54,367 nt of DNA from Phycisphaerae bacterium (GTDB taxonomy: Bacteria > Planctomycetota > Phycisphaerae > Phycisphaerales > SM1A02), in assembly GCA_002862305.1 (NCBI GenBank), contig PKCS01000073.1, positions 1 to 54,367 on the forward strand, read 5' to 3'. The translations under genes and the position numbers were made by a program. Positions 51,069 through 54,367 of this stretch are shown here, one piece after another. Positions within the stretch are counted from its first letter, which is position 1; every line of letters begins with the position of its first letter. The notes under the pieces were generated by a model that was not told where the DNA came from, did not search any database, and saw nothing but the letters and a program-made list of their open reading frames with translations.

Positions 51069-53845
51069 CCGCGCCTCCGATTCAGGACGATCACGCCGCC
51101 GAGGCAGAGGATCAGCAGGGGCAGGACCAGGATCAGCACGATCCCGATGACCGTACGCTGCACCTCGGAGAGTCCGGTGAGCCGACTGACCTCCGAGACC
51201 CCCGATCCGGCGGCGACCAGTTCATCGAGCCCGGAAAGCCACGCGGTCGCGGCGAGGATGAACCCGCGGTTGCCCGGGGCCTCCAGCACCACTCGGTCGC
51301 CCCCCATCGATCTCGAGAGATCGGCGACGGTGCTCAGCAGCCACCCCGAACCACCCACGACCATGACGCGGTGAGGTGAGTCCGAACCCGGCGGCTCGTT
51401 CTCGACCGCGACCACCACGGGCAACGGCTCGTCGAACCGCAGGTCCGGCGGGATCGATTCACGACGGTCGACGACTTCCATGTTCCACTCCGGCTCCAGC
51501 CAGCGATTGGGGGATGGCTGGATGCTCCAGAGGGTCCTGACCGACGGAGTCTCCCGCGGCGCGAGACCGACGGGCTGGAGGATGACCAGCGCCTGCGTGC
51601 CCACCGCGGAGCTGACGGGGTGCCGGGTCCCGGGATCGGGTTGGGGCAGGCGGGTCCACTGTCGCGTCTCGAAGGTTTCCTCGTCCACGGGAAGCCGTTC
51701 GAGCACCAGCTTCGAGGTGAGGGCCTCCACCCCGAGCTCCTGCGCGATCCCCGCCCAGGGGTCCTCGACCCCCAGGAGGGGCAGGATGCTCCGGGACACC
51801 GAGAGCAGCACCGGCTGCCGTTCCCTCAGCAGGGTGCGCGTGGCCGAGAGCAGCGACCGTTCGGTCGGTGAGACCTCGAGTCCGGATCGCTGCAGCGGGG
51901 GCAGGACCACCCAGACCGGGCGGGTCCCCGCGGGCGGGATCGGTCGATCCGAGGTGTTGACGTTCCATTCCACCACGTCGTGGCGCGCGGCACGAAGGGC
52001 GTCGGCAAGGGCGTAGAAGTCGCTCCCCTGCTCGGAGGGTCGCAGCATCCTGCGATCCTCGCCGTGGACCAGGACCACCCAGGGTCGCTCCTCGAGATCC
52101 AGCGATCGGATGGCACCGGCCAGGACCTCCTCGCCGCGGAACCGTCGATCGATCCGGACCGTGCCGTCGGAGGCCTCGGTCGTGGAGCGCGGGAAGAGCT
52201 GCCAGGCGGGCACCACCGCGGCCCCGGAGGACGGGCTGAGCACGATGGCGGCCTCGCCCGCCTGCAACGCCCGGGCGGCCTCGGAGAGTTCGAGGGGCGG
52301 GAGCTGGGCGAGGGCGTCGGCAGCCCTGGCCAGTTCGACCGCGACCTCCATGTACGCGGGTCGCTGGTTCCTCGCGAAGACCCGTGTCCCCGGGGCGAAC
52401 GAGGAATCGGTGCTCCAGTCGCGCAGGAGCTCGGCGGTGGCGGCGAGCTGTTCCGACCAGAACCCGCAGGTGGTCTGGAGGCCGGTCCGTGCACCCTCGT
52501 AGTCGGGCAACGGTCGGGCCCCGCTGGTGGCCAGAAGCTCGCCGACGTAGCGCTCGAGCTCCTCCCCGTCGGCGGTGAGCCGGGTGAGGGCCCGCGCCAT
52601 CTCGGTCAGCTCGACCGTGGAGGACGTTCCGGGTTCGAGCTCGGCCAGCACCCCCCGAAGGACCGGCAGCTGGCGGATCGCGAACTCGCGAAGTCCCTCG
52701 TAGGCGAGCTGCCCGGCATCGAGGGCGGCGTCGTAGGCGGTGATCTCCTCGGCGTAGGCTTCATCCAGTCGCCCGAGGAGCGCATCGAACTCCAGGAGCG
52801 ACCCCGGATCGAGCGGGTCGATCCTCCGCGCCACCAGCCGGGGGGAGGCCTGGTCGAATCGCTGCAGAACCTCGTCGACCTGGCGGAGCACCGCGGGATC
52901 GTTCTGCTCGTCGACCGCGAGCACCGTGATCGACCACCCACCGTCGGGACCGGGAAGCGACTCCAGCATCCGGATCGTCGAGGGCGCAAGGGCGTAGGCG
53001 CGCGTCCGGGTCAGGTCGAAGGTGTGGCGGAGGCGGTCCTGGTCGAAGAGGCCGACGGCGGCGACGACCAGCGCCACCACGCCGAACAGTTCCAGGAAAC
53101 CACTCCGGAGCATGTCGACGCGGGAGGCACGGCCCGCGGCGAACCCGCTCGACCCGAGCCGGGTGAGCAGCAACAGTCCGACGATCACCGCGAGGAAGTA
53201 GACGACGTTGGCGGTGTCCAGCAGTCCGATGGCGAAATCGTCGGCCCGTCGGGTCGGGTCCAGGCCGAACAGCAAGGTGGACCAGGCGGGATCGACCAGC
53301 CCCGGAATCATCCGGGCACAGAGCACGACCACCAGGGAGGTGAACAGCGCGAGGAGGTAGGAGACGAGCTGGCTTTCGGTCAGCGTGGATGCGAGCATCC
53401 CCAGTGCCAGCCACGCGGACCCCGCCAGCAGGAGTCCCAGCAGGCCGCAGCCGATCTCGCCCCAGTCGGGCCTGCTGTAGAACTCCAGGACGAGTCCGCA
53501 GACCACGATCGGGATCCCCAGCAGGCCCAGCTGGACCAGGAGGGCAAGGAACTTGCCCACCACCACCGTGCCCAGGCCCGAGGGCGACGACAGCAGGAGT
53601 TCCCAGGTGCCCTGTCGACGTTCCTCGCTGAAGGCCCGCATCGCGAAGGCGGGGGCCACCAGCATCAGGACCCAGGCCGCCAGCTTCAGCAGCGGCTGGA
53701 GGGTGGCGGGACCGCCCGGCAGCAGGCAGAGGGTGATGAAGATGATGGCGAGCAGCAGGCTCCCGATCGCGAGGGTCACCCAGCCCGCCGCGGTGAAGAA
53801 GGTGGTCCGAAGCTCCTTGAGGAAGATGCCGAGCAGTCCGTTCAT
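51065..53845 (-). CDS. GldF-GldG type fusion: ABC-2 permease plus GldG-like extracytoplasmic domain
   Basis: A 926-residue protein. Residues 1-235 are an ABC-2 permease of about six helices (WVTLAIGSLLLAIIFITLCLL, LAAWVLMLVAPAFAMRAFSEERRQGTWELLLSSP, which is the GldF signature, and ALFTSLVVVLCARMI). A helix (FGVVALVVAAVGLF) leads to a GldG-like region with the hallmark TFDLTRTRAYALAPSTIRMLESLPG, followed by about 550 residues of soluble sequence and a last helix (VIGIVLILVLPLLILCLGGVIVL). GldF and GldG are usually separate genes; here they are fused. Its start overlaps the ATPase stop. It belongs to a three-gene exporter with the DUF4340 protein. Confidence 0.88.
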   Translation of the reverse strand: MNGLLGIFLKELRTTFFTAAGWVTLAIGSLLLAIIFITLCLLPGGPATLQPLLKLAAWVLMLVAPAFAMRAFSEERRQGTWELLLSSPSGLGTVVVGKFLALLVQLGLLGIPIVVCGLVLEFYSRPDWGEIGCGLLGLLLAGSAWLALGMLASTLTESQLVSYLLALFTSLVVVLCARMIPGLVDPAWSTLLFGLDPTRRADDFAIGLLDTANVVYFLAVIVGLLLLTRLGSSGFAAGRASRVDMLRSGFLELFGVVALVVAAVGLFDQDRLRHTFDLTRTRAYALAPSTIRMLESLPGPDGGWSITVLAVDEQNDPAVLRQVDEVLQRFDQASPRLVARRIDPLDPGSLLEFDALLGRLDEAYAEEITAYDAALDAGQLAYEGLREFAIRQLPVLRGVLAELEPGTSSTVELTEMARALTRLTADGEELERYVGELLATSGARPLPDYEGARTGLQTTCGFWSEQLAATAELLRDWSTDSSFAPGTRVFARNQRPAYMEVAVELARAADALAQLPPLELSEAARALQAGEAAIVLSPSSGAAVVPAWQLFPRSTTEASDGTVRIDRRFRGEEVLAGAIRSLDLEERPWVVLVHGEDRRMLRPSEQGSDFYALADALRAARHDVVEWNVNTSDRPIPPAGTRPVWVVLPPLQRSGLEVSPTERSLLSATRTLLRERQPVLLSVSRSILPLLGVEDPWAGIAQELGVEALTSKLVLERLPVDEETFETRQWTRLPQPDPGTRHPVSSAVGTQALVILQPVGLAPRETPSVRTLWSIQPSPNRWLEPEWNMEVVDRRESIPPDLRFDEPLPVVVAVENEPPGSDSPHRVMVVGGSGWLLSTVADLSRSMGGDRVVLEAPGNRGFILAATAWLSGLDELVAAGSGVSEVSRLTGLSEVQRTVIGIVLILVLPLLILCLGGVIVLNRRRG

Positions 53846-54367
53846 CGATCGTCCCCATCGGCCGCGTCGGTCGCGTCCGGTCCGGGGGGACCGGGTTCGT
53901 TCCAACCGGGACCCCCGGTGGAGGCGCGCAGGAAGATCGATTCCAGGGTCACGTCCCGTGAGCCGAGTGCGCGAAGGGGGATCGACCGTTCGGCGGCGAG
54001 CCGGCCCAGCCGCGGCTGCGCGTCGCGAACTCCGGGGGCCGGGGTGACGTGCAGGGTCCGGACCGGTCCGTTCCCCGGGTCCATCCGCACCTCGGAGAAG
54101 CCATCCTCCGAGCGGCAGGCGTCGAGCAGGTCCGGTGCGAAGCGGGCGTCCAGCTCGGCGATGACCAGTCGCCCCTCCCCGTGAAGCACCTCCTCCTTGG
54201 GACCACAGGCGACCAGCCTCCCCGCGGAGATCATGACCAGCCAGGAACAGGTGGCCTCGACCTCCGGGAGCAGGTGGCTGGAGAGCAGCACCGTCCGATC
54301 ACCGGCCATGCTCCGGAGCAGCTCCCGGAAGGCGACCTGCTGGACGGGATCAAGCCCCACGGTGGGC
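53842..54367 (-). CDS. ABC transporter ATP-binding protein (GldA-like, partial, N-terminus off the right edge)
   Basis: About 174 residues of the C-terminal half of an ATPase. The first residues visible, PTVGLDPVQQ, are the end of Walker B with the D-loop (EPTxGLDP), and LLSSHLLPEVE contains the switch histidine. Walker A and the LSGGQ signature lie off the edge. The C-terminal tail has an extra domain-like stretch ending in an acidic, Pro-rich end. It overlaps the GldF/GldG-like gene by 4 bp, so it is the ATPase of that exporter. Confidence 0.88.
   Translation of the reverse strand, partial: PTVGLDPVQQVAFRELLRSMAGDRTVLLSSHLLPEVEATCSWLVMISAGRLVACGPKEEVLHGEGRLVIAELDARFAPDLLDACRSEDGFSEVRMDPGNGPVRTLHVTPAPGVRDAQPRLGRLAAERSIPLRALGSRDVTLESIFLRASTGGPGWNEPGPPGPDATDAADGDDR

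Noticed and set aside
51980-54184. A 734-codon plus-strand frame across the GldF/GldG-like fusion
   Set aside because: Antisense shadow, with no recognisable domain.
1-54367. Mobile elements, prophage, CRISPR arrays, toxin-antitoxin or defence islands
   Set aside because: No transposase, integrase, direct-repeat array, cas gene or restriction enzyme motif was seen; composition is uniform throughout.

Overview
The window is dense, very GC-rich bacterial chromosome with almost no non-coding space: convergent genes end 11-21 bp apart and many operon neighbours overlap by 4 bp. The strong preference for G or C at third codon positions creates long spurious antisense open frames. The gene content fits Planctomycetota, most likely class Phycisphaerae: a secreted protein with CC-rich repeats ending in a dockerin-like double calcium loop, gliding-type ABC exporters with GldG and DUF4340 partners, a triple SPFH (band 7) cluster, and an EF-G gene outside the str operon. 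The taxonomic call is inference from gene content and style. I see no mobile element, prophage, CRISPR array or rRNA.

Layout. 1-2.5 kb: a truncated NAD-dependent epimerase, tRNA-Ser(CGA), a Cys-rich dockerin-like secreted protein, and rpoZ with a clear terminator. 2.7-5.1 kb: clc chloride channel, rnpA and yidD, overlapping on the plus strand. 5.1-15.8 kb: a long minus-strand operon of three SPFH/HflKC-like proteins, an ABC ATPase with a long acidic tail, an ABC permease, a helical membrane-anchored protein and a FAH-family hydrolase. A further ABC permease lies divergently at 16.1 kb. 17.2-21.5 kb: minus-strand cmk, plsC, CCA/poly(A) polymerase and a membrane protein, plus a TIM-barrel protein. 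21.8-27.6 kb: gcvH, a LolD/MacB-like ABC ATPase, an FtsX-type permease and uvrB. 27.6-30.9 kb: a small Pro-rich ORF and uvrA. 30.9-35 kb: a glycosyltransferase-methyltransferase fusion, a hotdog thioesterase, purN-like formyltransferase and a secreted metallopeptidase with PDZ. 35-37.2 kb: DUF502, hpf/raiA, ptsN-type EIIA and HPr. 37.2-45.2 kb: gpsA, an atypical P1B ATPase, a FAS1-CIA30 fusion, class I FBP aldolase, a CaCA antiporter and mnmA. 45.3-49.7 kb: an RNase HII-like protein with an altered motif, EF-G and ribD. 49.7-54.4 kb: DUF4340 protein, a GldF/GldG-type fusion and a truncated ABC ATPase.

The most interesting items are: the RNase HII-like protein whose GRG motif is GYG and whose fourth acidic ligand appears to be Glu; a P1B-type ATPase with Cys-Pro-Gly in place of Cys-Pro-Cys and no N-terminal metal-binding domain; the triple SPFH-ABC exporter operon, whose ATPase tail carries three short acidic motifs spaced exactly 36 residues apart; and several genes whose -10 hexamer sits 6-8 bp before the start codon, suggesting leaderless transcripts.
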